The notes: generated from the sequence alone by a model not told the origin. Counted from the first letter of the stretch, positions 42,784 to 51,192 are shown. The stretch: 64,000 bases of DNA from 21-14-0-10-47-8 sp966211795 (GCA_966211795.1 CBIHNW010000016.1:66493-130492), one strand, 5' to 3'. Translations and numbers: made by a program.

Positions 42784-43614
42784 ATGATGCGTCCAAGATT
42801 TCAACTCACCTCCGATCAGCTCGAACTTCTGCTGGCCTTTGAACAAGTCAAAGGACTGCGTCCCCTTGCCGAGCATATGGGACGTGATCCATCGGTCATC
42901 TCAAGAAATTTGCAGCGTATGGCCGAGGACTTTCCTGTCTTAGCCAAAGTCAGCGGCCGATGGGAACTGACCGCTTTGGGAAAACAAATCAACGAGGCGA
43001 CGAAAAACTTTATCGAGGTTCAAAATCAAACTTTGATTCGAAAAAATTCTTCGGCGTCGCAAGAGCCTTACCTCTCACCAAAGGCACTGTTGATGGTGAT
43101 CAATGCGCAGAAAGGGCTTTTGGATCCGGATCAGGGCGGAAGAAATAATCTCGAGGCCGAAAAAAATATTGAGTCGCTCCTACAAAAATGGCGTGCGGAC
43201 GGAAAACCTGTTTTGCACGTGAAGCACATCTCGGAAAATCCAAAGTCTTTTTTCAATCATGAATCAGGTGGCTCCCAGTTTCTTCCGAAGCTTGCTCCTC
43301 AGAAACACGAGCCCGTCTTCGAAAAAAGAAAGTCGAGCGCATTTGCCGAGACCGAATTAAATGAAGCTCTCTTAGCTGGGAAAATCGACACCTTGATTCT
43401 GACTGGTTTTACAGCCAACGAATGCATCGACGCCACGGCGAAAGATGCGGCCGAGCTGGGATTTACAACCTACGTTGTGGGTGACGCCACGGCGATGTTT
43501 GATGTCACCGGTCCGGACGGAAAGCTGATCAAAGCCGATCGCATCCACCAGCTCACCCTTGCAAATATCCACTCGCTTTGTGCGAAAGTGATCGCAACAA
43601 ACTCACTTCTTTAG
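42784..43614 (+). CDS. LysR-like HTH fused to isochorismatase-fold domain
   Basis: 276 residues. Residues 8-75 look like a LysR-type winged helix (DQLELLLAFEQVKGLRPLAEHMGRDPSVISRN ... WELTALGKQI). Residues 99-270 are an isochorismatase/cysteine-hydrolase fold with the K181 (FEKRKSSAF) and C214 (TANECIDATA) of the triad. The first Asp, however, is replaced: N107 in VINAQ, where active members have D-x-Q. The enzyme may be inactive or altered and act as a ligand-sensing regulator. No Shine-Dalgarno is visible. The fold calls are clear; the role is inference. Confidence 0.88.
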   Translation: MMRPRFQLTSDQLELLLAFEQVKGLRPLAEHMGRDPSVISRNLQRMAEDFPVLAKVSGRWELTALGKQINEATKNFIEVQNQTLIRKNSSASQEPYLSPKALLMVINAQKGLLDPDQGGRNNLEAEKNIESLLQKWRADGKPVLHVKHISENPKSFFNHESGGSQFLPKLAPQKHEPVFEKRKSSAFAETELNEALLAGKIDTLILTGFTANECIDATAKDAAELGFTTYVVGDATAMFDVTGPDGKLIKADRIHQLTLANIHSLCAKVIATNSLL

Positions 43615-43719
43615 TCACCGCAATGCAAGTGTCGCTGCCGCATGTGTCATCGTCAGTGTCACTTTGGCGTGGCACGCTCGTTGCTGAACGGCCCTTTGGT
43701 TATAAAAAAAGGAGCCCAC

Positions 43720-44154
43720 GTGAAAAAGTTTCTTCTTTCGTCTTTATTTTTTGTTCTGGCTGGAACCAGCATCGCAAAAGCTGATTACTGCGACACTCAT
43801 CCCTTCGACAGCAATTGTGCATTGAACCCGAATTCCAATTACTGCGACACGCACCCTTTCGAGAGCAAGTGCGCGTTGAATCCTAACTCGAACTATTGTG
43901 ATACTCATCCATTCGACAGCAACTGTGCCCTGAACCCAAGTTCCGATTACTGCGATACTCATCCTTTTGAAAGCAAATGCGCTCTCAATCCAAACTCGAA
44001 TTATTGTGACACTCACCCGTTCGAAAGCACCTGCGCCCTGAATCCGAATTCCAATTATTGCGACACGCATCCATTTGATAGCAACTGCGCCTATGGTGGT
44101 TTGGATGGTTTCTGCAAAGCAAATCCCTCCGATTCAAAATGTACAAACCATTAA
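43720..44154 (+). CDS. Exported Cys-rich tandem-repeat protein
   Basis: 144 residues from GTG 43720 with AAAGGAG 5 bases before it. A signal peptide (KKFLLSSLFFVLAGTSIAKA) ends just before the first repeat. Six full 18-residue units of the form YCDTHPF(D/E)S(N/K/T)CALNPNSN follow, then a degraded seventh (FCKANPSDSKC). Each unit has two Cys nine residues apart, so 14 Cys in all could form a chain of disulfide loops. Codon-level variation between units shows an old, maintained duplication. No known family recognised. Likely a surface or secreted binding or structural protein. Confidence 0.88.
   Translation: MKKFLLSSLFFVLAGTSIAKADYCDTHPFDSNCALNPNSNYCDTHPFESKCALNPNSNYCDTHPFDSNCALNPSSDYCDTHPFESKCALNPNSNYCDTHPFESTCALNPNSNYCDTHPFDSNCAYGGLDGFCKANPSDSKCTNH
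43786..44109 (+). repeat. Six 54-bp tandem repeats within the Cys-repeat gene
   Basis: Units begin at 43786, 43840, 43894, 43948, 44002 and 44056. They differ mostly at third codon positions, while Cys, Pro and His codon positions are kept, which points to selection on the protein. Confidence 0.92.
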
Positions 44155-44166
44155 TTCCAGGATTGA

Positions 44167-44178
44167 ATCACCGGTGAT
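44167..44178. promoter_or_regulatory. 12-bp perfect palindrome ATCACCGGTGAT
   Basis: It lies between the Cys-repeat gene and the RibD-like gene, about 100 bases before the latter. It could be a regulator binding site; no T-run follows, so it is not an obvious terminator. Confidence 0.3.
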
Positions 44179-44280
44179 CTCATTCTGATTGTGGTTCATC
44201 TTCACAGCTAAAACTTTTCTTGCCCGATTGTTAAATCAATTGCGAAGATGAAGATTGGATTCTGTGAAGGAGAGCCTCAA

Positions 44281-44868
44281 ATGAGAAAACTCAAACTTGT
44301 CGAACATATTTCCCTGGATGGCGTGATCCAAACCGGACTGGATCAAGACGGCGGTTTTCCGTACGGCGACTGGTCCGCACCCTATCGCACGTCCGCTGGT
44401 CTTGCGATGGTCATGGCAGAATACGGCGAGAAATTTGATCTGCTATTGGGTCGTCGAACCTATGATGCGTGGTCAAGTTTTTGGCCAAAGGCACCCCCAA
44501 GTCCCATGGGAGACAGACTGAACGCCGCAACCAAGTATGTCGTCACCCACCGTCCTGAAAGTCTGCAGTGGGGACCTTTCCAGGCCGTCGGACCTGACTT
44601 CGTACGCGCAGTCCGCAGCATCAAAGGAAACGACGGACCAGATCTGATTCTTTCCGGCAGCTCCACACTGACATCAACATTGCTCGAGCATGGTCTGGCG
44701 GATGAAGTGCTTCTGCTGGTCAACCCGGTCTTGCTTGGCCAAGGAAAACGCTTCTTCGCACAAGGAACACCCGCACGCACGCTTGAATTCGTCAGCACCA
44801 AAACATCGCCGACAGGTGTGCTTTTAAACAGCTACAAGTTCGTTGGACCCTTGACGAGCCAGAAATAA
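44281..44868 (+). CDS. RibD C-terminal/dihydrofolate reductase-fold protein
   Basis: 195 residues from ATG 44281 with AAGGAG upstream. The fold markers are KLVEHISLDGVIQTG, LLLGRRTYDAWSSFWP, DLILSGSSTLTSTLLEHGLADEVLLLVNPVLLGQGKRFF and a C-terminal LNSYKF, as in the DHFR-like YyaP/YwjB family. Such proteins bind NADPH but their substrate is usually unknown. It precedes an SRPBCC protein gene in the same direction, a pairing often seen in small detoxification or stress-type clusters (inference). Confidence 0.88.
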   Translation: MRKLKLVEHISLDGVIQTGLDQDGGFPYGDWSAPYRTSAGLAMVMAEYGEKFDLLLGRRTYDAWSSFWPKAPPSPMGDRLNAATKYVVTHRPESLQWGPFQAVGPDFVRAVRSIKGNDGPDLILSGSSTLTSTLLEHGLADEVLLLVNPVLLGQGKRFFAQGTPARTLEFVSTKTSPTGVLLNSYKFVGPLTSQK

Positions 44869-44935
44869 AGAATGCAATCCTAAGTCTTCAGCTGCACGGC
44901 AAACAGGCGACGGTGATTGCAAAAGGAGTCCGAGA

Positions 44936-45337
44936 ATGTGCAAAACAATCAAACAAAAGGTCAAGTTCAAAGCTCCGCCTGAAGACATTTATCCGTTACT
45001 GACGGACTCGAAAAAATATGCCGCCATCACCGGCAAAAAGGCGGCGATTGGAAAGACGGCAGGATCGCGGTTCTCAGTTTATGGCGGACAGGCGACCGGA
45101 ATTATCGTCGAGCTCGTTCGAAATAAAAGAATTGTTCAAGCTTGGAGGGGCCACAGCTTTCCAGAAGGTATTTTCTCGATGGCAACTTTCAATTTGAAAG
45201 CAACGGCCGACGGAGGAACGGAATTAATTCTCGTGCACCGAGGCGTTCCTCAAAATTTAATTCCATTCATCGAACAGGGCTGGCGCAAGTATAACTGGGA
45301 TCCAATAAAAAAATACTTGGAGCGGAAAAAGTCATAA
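44936..45337 (+). CDS. SRPBCC/AHSA1-family lipid- or ligand-binding protein
   Basis: 133 residues covering a single START-like domain: KFKAPPEDIYPLLTDSKKYAAITG, GRVQAWRGHSFPEG-like strand (RIVQAWRGHSFPEGIFS) and a final helix WRKYNWDPIKKYL. It probably binds a hydrophobic ligand in the cytoplasm. Ribosome site AAAGGAG. Co-directional with the RibD-like gene, 67 bases apart. Confidence 0.87.
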   Translation: MCKTIKQKVKFKAPPEDIYPLLTDSKKYAAITGKKAAIGKTAGSRFSVYGGQATGIIVELVRNKRIVQAWRGHSFPEGIFSMATFNLKATADGGTELILVHRGVPQNLIPFIEQGWRKYNWDPIKKYLERKKS

Positions 45338-45434
45338 GGCGAAACCAACGATTCCAAGTATGTCGCCGGATAAAAATGTACAACATTCCAGATTTACGTC
45401 GAGAACTTGAGCCCGGACATAGCTTTCAATAATT

Positions 45435-45447
45435 TATAATTTATAAT
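45435..45447 (+). promoter_or_regulatory. Two overlapping TATAAT boxes before an exported-protein gene
   Basis: TATAAT occurs at 45435-45440 and again at 45442-45447 in an AT-rich direct repeat, 18-25 bases before the ATG. A strong -35 is not obvious; TTGAGC at 45407-45412 is the nearest candidate. Confidence 0.4.
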
Positions 45448-45464
45448 TTGGGTTTGGAGGCCCC

Positions 45465-46049
45465 ATGAAATTACTTATTTTGATTGCTTCAATCCTATCT
45501 TTTTCAATGACGGTGTTTGCCGCGAACTGCTCAGCTGAAAAGGTCGGTCAGGAAAATAAAGAGCTCAAGACCTCGCCCTACTGGAAAGCAAAGGTCGATG
45601 AGATGATGAAAGTTCTCACTGAGGAGAGAGCGCGAGGTTGCCCCGAGAACAACGGAAAAACATCAGGGATGGCCATCGTTTCAGATGATATCGAGTTTGT
45701 CGGAACCGATAAAAATCGAATGTTTTCGAAATCTCTCGATTTTACCGAATGCAAGAAAGGCTATTCCAATGAAATTAACGTTTATCAAAGCGGCGAAGGT
45801 TTTCTCGAGGGAAAAACGGAAGTTGTCGTTAGCACGCCGAAAGGATCGTTGAGATTTCTGGCGAATACCTGTTCGCCGAAAGAAGCCATCGCCAATTTCA
45901 TTCCTGCCTCAAAAATGGCACTTAAAGCTGCCTGCGGTCATCACCAGATAGATGGCAAAGAAGCCGATATCAAAATTCAGACTGATGCCTACGCGATTCT
46001 TAAGGGAGATAAAGAACCAAAGAAAGCCGCCGCAGCAGCAACCATGTAA
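45465..46049 (+). CDS. Exported protein, function unknown
   Basis: 194 residues, signal peptide (LLILIASILSFSMTVFA, then ANCSAEK). Mature protein has Cys at the start, GCPEN, ECKKG, NTCSPK and ACGHH, perhaps two disulfides, and an Ala-rich end (KKAAAAATM). No recognised family. GGAGG 4 bases before the ATG is strong, and a terminator follows, so it is a single-gene unit, probably well expressed. Confidence 0.8.
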   Translation: MKLLILIASILSFSMTVFAANCSAEKVGQENKELKTSPYWKAKVDEMMKVLTEERARGCPENNGKTSGMAIVSDDIEFVGTDKNRMFSKSLDFTECKKGYSNEINVYQSGEGFLEGKTEVVVSTPKGSLRFLANTCSPKEAIANFIPASKMALKAACGHHQIDGKEADIKIQTDAYAILKGDKEPKKAAAAATM

Positions 46050-46070
46050 GCTCGCGCGTATAAAATTCTT

Positions 46071-46100
46071 AAAAGCGCCTCATGATTTCGAGGCGCTTTT
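46071..46100. terminator. Bidirectional intrinsic terminator
   Basis: AAAAGCGCCTC (46071-46081) pairs with GAGGCGCTTTT (46090-46100) around an 8-base loop. It lies between two convergent genes. Confidence 0.9.
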
Positions 46101-46121
46101 ACGGGACCTGTCCGAATCAAA

Positions 46122-47273
46122 TCATCGACGATTGAACTGGAATTTTTCAAAGTCACCAATACGATCTTCAATCAGATTTTTTACCTTCCTTGACGGCTTT
46201 TTGATCATCCAAGTCCATTGTTGGATCAATAGCTGATCCTTTTCCCTATCTGTCTTCATGTCGATCAGAGCCACTAATTCCGAATCAACAATAACGGGCA
46301 AAGCAAAATATCCATAGGTTCTTTTGTTTTTAGGTAGATAGGCTTCAAACCGATAATCATGATGAAAGAAAAAATGAAAGCGTTTGCGATTGTAAACCAA
46401 GGGATCAAAAGGTGACAGAATATGAACTAAATTTTCCTCAAAATCAGCTTTGGCCTTGTTCTCTTTCATCGACATCCAATGCTCACCGGCAATTCCAGGA
46501 ATTTGCACACTGACCAGTTTTCCATCTTTTTCCTGGGTGCGAACGAGCTTTTCCATTTTAACTTTATCTTCCTTGTAGGTCAGAGGCATCATCGATTGAA
46601 TGGAAACAATCCCCTGAGCCCTTAATTCTCTGTCTAATTTATAAGAAAAGACCTCTTGTTCCGTTGGGATCTGAATTTCTTCATGCGTTTCAAAATGTCT
46701 ATCGGTGAGCTCGTACTTTTTGAGCATTCCTTGGCGTTCAGAGATGACAAGTTCGCCACGATTAAAAAGAAGCTGCAGAACTTTTTTTGAAGGTTTCTTA
46801 CTGGACCACTCATGATCTTTTTCAACCAGGATGTCGTCAGTTATATCCCGAATCGAAATCGGACCGTCGGCTTCGATTCTTTCCAACATTCGCTTGCGGT
46901 CCATTGTCGAAACACTCGAATACCATTTGTTCGGCTTAACTTTATTTGTCTCCATCCGCAGCCGTTGAAAGTAAAAACTCTCGGTCGGAAAGTAAGAGAG
47001 GACATGACTCCAATATTCAAAAACAGATTTCTCTTTGCTTTGCAGATGAACCAGATGTTGAGGTCGGTAGTTCGGAACCCGCGACCACAGGATATGATGG
47101 TGAGCCCTTTCGATAACGTGAATCGTATCAATCTGCACATAACCAAGTTGCCGAATGGCATTCAAAGTTCCCTTGGGTCCCGTGCCAAAAGCAGATGATT
47201 TGTGGAGCCCCTGATGGCGCATCCAGATTTTCTTGGCAGCTTCAATGGAAAGGATCTTCTTTTTCTGAGTCAT
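46122..47273 (-). CDS. YcaQ-family winged-helix DNA glycosylase
   Basis: 383 residues. N-terminal LSIEAAKKIWMRHQGLH and GTLNAIRQLGYVQIDTIHVIERAHHHILWSR are the YcaQ/AlkX signature; the QxD motif lies in VQIDT. Three winged-helix segments follow (ISIRDI, KKPSKKVLQLLFNRGELVI). The C-terminal DPLVYNRKRFHFFF and RTYGYFALPVIV are also typical. Relatives unhook DNA interstrand crosslinks. It starts 85 bases from the tRNA-Ser gene. Confidence 0.9.
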   Translation of the reverse strand: MTQKKKILSIEAAKKIWMRHQGLHKSSAFGTGPKGTLNAIRQLGYVQIDTIHVIERAHHHILWSRVPNYRPQHLVHLQSKEKSVFEYWSHVLSYFPTESFYFQRLRMETNKVKPNKWYSSVSTMDRKRMLERIEADGPISIRDITDDILVEKDHEWSSKKPSKKVLQLLFNRGELVISERQGMLKKYELTDRHFETHEEIQIPTEQEVFSYKLDRELRAQGIVSIQSMMPLTYKEDKVKMEKLVRTQEKDGKLVSVQIPGIAGEHWMSMKENKAKADFEENLVHILSPFDPLVYNRKRFHFFFHHDYRFEAYLPKNKRTYGYFALPVIVDSELVALIDMKTDREKDQLLIQQWTWMIKKPSRKVKNLIEDRIGDFEKFQFNRR

Positions 47274-47358
47274 AAATATGAAACACAGATTATCATCTTC
47301 GGTTCCTTAATAAAATATCCGGTGATGCATTGTGATTCGAAGCGATCTCTGGTGATAT

Positions 47359-47450
47359 TGGCGGAGGATGCGAGATTCGAACTCGCGTTACCTTTTAACG
47401 GGTAAACTCGCTTTCCAAGCGAGCGGATTCAACCACTCTCCCAACCCTCC
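47359..47450 (-). tRNA. tRNA-Ser (anticodon GGA)
   Basis: A 92-nt class II tRNA with encoded CCA. The acceptor stem GGAGGGT / ATCCTCC pairs with one G-U, and the discriminator is G. The anticodon loop TTGGAAA (TCC on the plus strand at 47414-47416) reads UCC/UCU serine codons. It has a long variable arm (TTTACCCGTTAAAAGGTAAC) and GTTCGAATC in the T loop. No integration scar was noticed beside it. Confidence 0.97.
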
Positions 47451-47516
47451 GGGGTTCAGATGCCTGAGCTGCCAGATCTATCGAATTCCTGATCCCGAGG
47501 CAAGGATGCGATGCAT

Positions 47517-48344
47517 TTATCGCTTTGCCAGGCTCTCCACCTGATCCAGAACCGTTTTGCGATACTGACCGTGGGCCACCCAGAACAGGTTTCCGTGTTG
47601 GCCTTCGGGAACTTCGATAAAAGTTTTAGGCTCGGCCGCATCTTTGAAAAGCCTTTCGCCATGCTCGAACTCGACAACGGGATCCATCCGCCCGTGCATC
47701 ACGATTAGCGGAATGGGCGAAATTTTCGAAACATCTGGCGCCCAACGATCACTGAGCAAAAGATACGCAAAAGGTTGCGCGATCCAGGTCAGCCAATGCG
47801 AGGCTAATTTCTTTCGCGCAATCCGCTGAAAAGAGGAGAAAGTTCCATCGGCGATCATCACCTTGATCGGAATCTGCTCTTTCTCTTCGATCACCGTTCG
47901 CATCGCGACGATGCCACCCATGCTTTGACCGTAGACAATCAAGGGCGAAGCATCTTTATGATCATGCACCCAGTGCAAAGCGGCCTGACCCGAGCTGACA
48001 TTTTCGTAGGGACCCGGCTCCCCTTCAGATTCGCCGTAACCGGGATAATCAAAAATAAAATAATTGTATCCTTCATCCGGCAACCAGCTCAGCGAAGCAA
48101 AATGCGAGCTGAGGTTTTCACCATTGCCATGAAAGAAAACGAAAGTCCCCTTGGCCGGTTGCTTTTTCGAATCAAACCACCACGCATGCAGCTTTTGGTT
48201 TTCTTTGTTCGCAAAGTAAACGTCTTCCGGCTTGAGATTGAACTTGGCTGGATTGTAGAGCTGTTCTTTTCGGGGATAGTAAAGCAAAGACGAGCAGCCA
48301 CAGGCCGTCAGCATGATGGCGAAAATCCATCCCCACTTTTTCAT
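47517..48344 (-). CDS. Alpha/beta hydrolase lipoprotein
   Basis: 275 residues from ATG 48344, overlapping the FAH-family stop (ATGA). A lipobox (ACGC) gives a lipidated Cys near residue 17. The hydrolase domain has FFHGNGENLS (oxyanion), nucleophile GQSMGG, an Asp in HGRMDPVV and the His in GQHGN. It resembles the BAAT/YfhR/Bem46 branch. It probably acts on ester or amide substrates in the periplasm, last in an operon with an FAH-family enzyme and two barrels. Confidence 0.88.
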   Translation of the reverse strand: MKKWGWIFAIMLTACGCSSLLYYPRKEQLYNPAKFNLKPEDVYFANKENQKLHAWWFDSKKQPAKGTFVFFHGNGENLSSHFASLSWLPDEGYNYFIFDYPGYGESEGEPGPYENVSSGQAALHWVHDHKDASPLIVYGQSMGGIVAMRTVIEEKEQIPIKVMIADGTFSSFQRIARKKLASHWLTWIAQPFAYLLLSDRWAPDVSKISPIPLIVMHGRMDPVVEFEHGERLFKDAAEPKTFIEVPEGQHGNLFWVAHGQYRKTVLDQVESLAKR

Positions 48345-49324
48345 GGGTGCGCGATGACTTTCTGCTTGATGTGACCGAACAGATCTTGGCCATTTGAATC
48401 TTCCATCCAAATTTCGACCGTGTCACCGACCTTCATGAACGGAGTTTGCGCTGCTCCCTGATTGATTTGCTCGAGCGTGCGCTTCTCTGCCAGACAGCTG
48501 GAACCAACGCTGGAATCTTCATTCGCCACCGTTCCGCTGCCGATCAAAGTGCCCGCTGCCAAATTCCGCGTGCGCGCGGCATGCGCGATCAATTGGCCGA
48601 AATGAAAATGCATTTCGCCCGCGTTGGCTTTGCCAAAAAACTGACCGTTGTACTGAACATTCAATGGCAAGTGCACGCGTCCGTCTTTCCAGCTGGCGCC
48701 CATCTCGTCCAACGTCAGCGCAAATGGCGATAAGGCCTTCGCCGGCTTGCTTTGGAAAAATCCAAATCCTTGCGCCAACTCTTCCGGAATCAATCCGCGC
48801 AACGACACGTCGTTGATCAAAACCAACAGACGAATTTTTTTCACCGCCTCTTCAGGCGAAATTCCCATTGGCACTTCGTCGACGATGACGCCGACTTCGG
48901 CTTCGAAATCAGTCCCGTGTTTGAAATCCCGTTGGGGAATGTCTTCGGTCGGCGCCAAGAACTGGCTGCTTTCCGCTTGGTACATCAATGGAACCGTCAG
49001 CAACGTCTCAGGCAAAGCGGCATTGCGCGCCTTGCGCACCAGTTTGATGTGATGAATGAAGGCCGAACCATCGGCAAAAAGCCAGGTTCGTGGCAAGACC
49101 GAATGAAAATCAGAGGCCTGAACCGCAAAGCTCTGAGCCGCCTTTCCGGAATTCAAATCCTGCGAAAGCTTTTCCAGCTGAGGGCTTGCTTCATTCCATT
49201 TTTCCATCGCCTCTCGCAGGCTGGGGGCAATGTGCGTGGCCTTGACCGCGGTCTTTAAATCGCGGCTGACAACACATAATTCACCGTCTCGAGAACTTTT
49301 ACTTTTTAAACTGCCTAATTTCAT
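48341..49324 (-). CDS. fahA: Fumarylacetoacetate hydrolase-family protein
   Basis: 327 residues. The metal-binding acids are in FEAEVGVIVDE and LINDVSLRG. IGSGTVANEDSSVG and GDTVEIWMED close the fold. It would split fumarylacetoacetate to fumarate and acetoacetate, the last step of tyrosine breakdown; a divergent maleylacetoacetate isomerase gene 1.2 kb away supports this. The N-terminal half follows the two-domain FAH pattern. It lies between two barrel genes (upstream) and a lipoprotein hydrolase, an unusual set. Confidence 0.88.
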   Translation of the reverse strand: MKLGSLKSKSSRDGELCVVSRDLKTAVKATHIAPSLREAMEKWNEASPQLEKLSQDLNSGKAAQSFAVQASDFHSVLPRTWLFADGSAFIHHIKLVRKARNAALPETLLTVPLMYQAESSQFLAPTEDIPQRDFKHGTDFEAEVGVIVDEVPMGISPEEAVKKIRLLVLINDVSLRGLIPEELAQGFGFFQSKPAKALSPFALTLDEMGASWKDGRVHLPLNVQYNGQFFGKANAGEMHFHFGQLIAHAARTRNLAAGTLIGSGTVANEDSSVGSSCLAEKRTLEQINQGAAQTPFMKVGDTVEIWMEDSNGQDLFGHIKQKVIAHP

Positions 49325-49327
49325 GGA

Positions 49328-49888
49328 TCACTCGAAATAAAAAATGAAGTTTGCGCCGACCGATTTCATGTCCGACACGTTTGTGGAAAGATCACCCGGA
49401 GCGTACTCGGCAAAAAGCTCTCCGCCCGCTTGCGAGAAAAATCTGAAATTCACGCCCGCTTGCCAAGGTACGATGACGGATTTGACATCCAATGCTGCGC
49501 AAGTCGCTCGATTGGTGCACGAGACTTCTTTGGATTCATTGAAAGCAAAAACAGGTCCGGCAAAAATCGCGGCCGCGTCCGACAAGCGAAAGGAAGGCGT
49601 CAACGGAATGTCAAAATAGGTGTAATCGACCGAAACATTTCCTGAAGCCGTTTTTTCGATTTCGCTGTAGCGTTGAGTGTAAAAAAATCCGCTTCGCACC
49701 TCGAAAGAATTCACGATCGGAAATTGAGCTAAGACACCAAACTGCAGGCCCGACCGCGAACTGGTTTCAGCACCATGAATATCGGTTTCGGCTTGGTTCG
49801 AGCGAACACCCGCCGCGACCCCAAACCCGATTTGGGCTTGGGCCTGCGACAGCATCAAAAAGACAAAGGCAAAAAAAACGGCCTTCAT
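49328..49888 (-). CDS. Outer-membrane beta-barrel protein (paralogue 2)
   Basis: 186 residues from ATG 49888 (a longer frame runs into the neighbour). Signal peptide MKAVFFAFVFLMLSQAQA. The mature part has eight-strand barrel patterns: GFGVAAGVRSNQAETD, SGFFYTQRYSEIE, YFDIPLTPSFRLSD, ending FIFYFE. It matches the neighbouring paralogue in layout. Two Cys (SCTNRATC) may form a loop disulfide. Probably a small outer-membrane protein of unknown function. Confidence 0.85.
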   Translation of the reverse strand: MKAVFFAFVFLMLSQAQAQIGFGVAAGVRSNQAETDIHGAETSSRSGLQFGVLAQFPIVNSFEVRSGFFYTQRYSEIEKTASGNVSVDYTYFDIPLTPSFRLSDAAAIFAGPVFAFNESKEVSCTNRATCAALDVKSVIVPWQAGVNFRFFSQAGGELFAEYAPGDLSTNVSDMKSVGANFIFYFE

Positions 49889-49889
49889 A

Positions 49890-50447
49890 TTATTCGAAAG
49901 TGAAGAGCAAGTTCGCGCCAACGGCACGTTCGTTCTTCAAATTGTCTTTCCAGAAAGTCGAGGGAATGGATTCGTAATAAAATTCGGCGCCCAACTGCGG
50001 AGCGAATTTGAAGCTGGCACCGAATTGCAGAGCCAAGCTCATGCCATCAGGGCTTTCGGTTCCGCAACCACCTGGAGCTTTGCAATCCTTTGACACATTC
50101 AGGGCGAGCACGGGTCCCAAGAAAGCGCCGGCATAGTCCGCAAATTTGTACATCGCCGTGACCGGAACATCCACGTAACCAAAGTTGGTTTCATACTTGG
50201 TCCCGCCCGTCGCTCCGACTTCAAAATTGCGCTGAGTGTACAAGAATCCAGAACGAATTTGAAATTGCGAAGCCAAATCGAAAAATCCGATCACGCCCGC
50301 ACCAAGACCGACTTTTGAAGAAACATCGGCGCCCGTCGAAACGGCGTCTGCGCTGTTCGATCGAAATCCAACCGCTGCGGCAAAATCATTTGCGTAAACA
50401 GAGACGCTCAAAAGAAATCCCATGACCAAAGTGAATAAGGCTTTCAT
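49890..50447 (-). CDS. Outer-membrane beta-barrel protein (paralogue 1)
   Basis: 185 residues. Signal peptide MKALFTLVMGFLLSVSVYA. Shared features with its neighbour are FAAAVGFRSNSADAVSTGADVSSKVGLG, IRSGFLYTQRN, YVDVPVTAMYKF, a Cys pair (DCKAPGGC) at the same place and a C-terminal LLFTFE. The two arose by tandem duplication. It is first gene of a four-gene operon (barrel, barrel, FAH, hydrolase). Confidence 0.86.
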   Translation of the reverse strand: MKALFTLVMGFLLSVSVYANDFAAAVGFRSNSADAVSTGADVSSKVGLGAGVIGFFDLASQFQIRSGFLYTQRNFEVGATGGTKYETNFGYVDVPVTAMYKFADYAGAFLGPVLALNVSKDCKAPGGCGTESPDGMSLALQFGASFKFAPQLGAEFYYESIPSTFWKDNLKNERAVGANLLFTFE

Positions 50448-50509
50448 GTGCCCACCTTTCGTTTTAAAGTTTCCTGGATTTAAATTACTCTCTCTCGAAG
50501 GAGGGTTCC

Positions 50510-51169
50510 ATGTCTGACTTAGTGCTCTACAACTATTTTCGCAGCTCGGCTTCCTATCGGGTGCGCATCGGCCTGCACCAAAAGCAACTGGCCTTCGAAT
50601 ACAAGGCCGTTCATCTGCTCAATAACGGCGGCGAGCAAAATTCCGCGGACTATAAGTCTCTGAATCCCGCAGCCGAAGTGCCGACCTTGATTCACGGGGA
50701 TGCGGTGTTAAGCCAATCGATGGCGATTCTTCAATACCTTGATGATGTTTTTCCACAACATCCACTGTTTCCCAAAGATCCATTCGCCAAGGCGAAGGTC
50801 ATTCAATTCTGTGAAGGCATCAACTGCACGCAGCCCTACCAAAATCTTCGGACGCTGCAGTTTTTGGAAAAGAAATTTCAGTTTTCGGAAGCGCAAAAAG
50901 ACCAGTGGCTGCAAGAATGGCTGGGACGAAATCTCGAGAGCTCCGAAAAAATCCTGCAAAAAACCGCGGGGCAGTTCTGTTTCGGAGACCAGGTCACGGC
51001 AGCCGATGCTTTCTTGATGCCGCAACTTTTCACCACGCAAAGATTCAAGATCGATCTTTCAAAATATCCAACGATCTTAAAAATTCAAAAGAACTGCTCC
51101 GAACACACTGCATTTCAAAATGCGCATCCGTTTCGACAACCTGACACTCCGGCCGAAATGCGGACGTAA
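50510..51169 (+). CDS. maiA: Maleylacetoacetate isomerase (zeta-class glutathione transferase)
   Basis: 219 residues. The N-terminal YNYFRSSASYRVRIGLHQKQL contains the SSxSxRVR glutathione-site motif of zeta GSTs, followed by NPAAEVPTL, SQSMAILQYLDD and a helical C-terminal domain. It isomerises maleylacetoacetate to fumarylacetoacetate in tyrosine breakdown. Ribosome site GAAGGAGGG. Divergent from the FAH operon by 62 bases, so both could share a control region. Confidence 0.92.
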   Translation: MSDLVLYNYFRSSASYRVRIGLHQKQLAFEYKAVHLLNNGGEQNSADYKSLNPAAEVPTLIHGDAVLSQSMAILQYLDDVFPQHPLFPKDPFAKAKVIQFCEGINCTQPYQNLRTLQFLEKKFQFSEAQKDQWLQEWLGRNLESSEKILQKTAGQFCFGDQVTAADAFLMPQLFTTQRFKIDLSKYPTILKIQKNCSEHTAFQNAHPFRQPDTPAEMRT

Positions 51170-51192
51170 ATCTGCTTCTCCCGCGCGAATCG

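Noticed and set aside
43786..44109. CRISPR array
   Set aside because: The 54-bp repeats have no spacers and are in-frame protein repeats with third-position variation.
47359..47450. Integration (att) site at the tRNA-Ser gene
   Set aside because: No integrase gene, no repeated tRNA 3' end and no change in gene style were found next to it.
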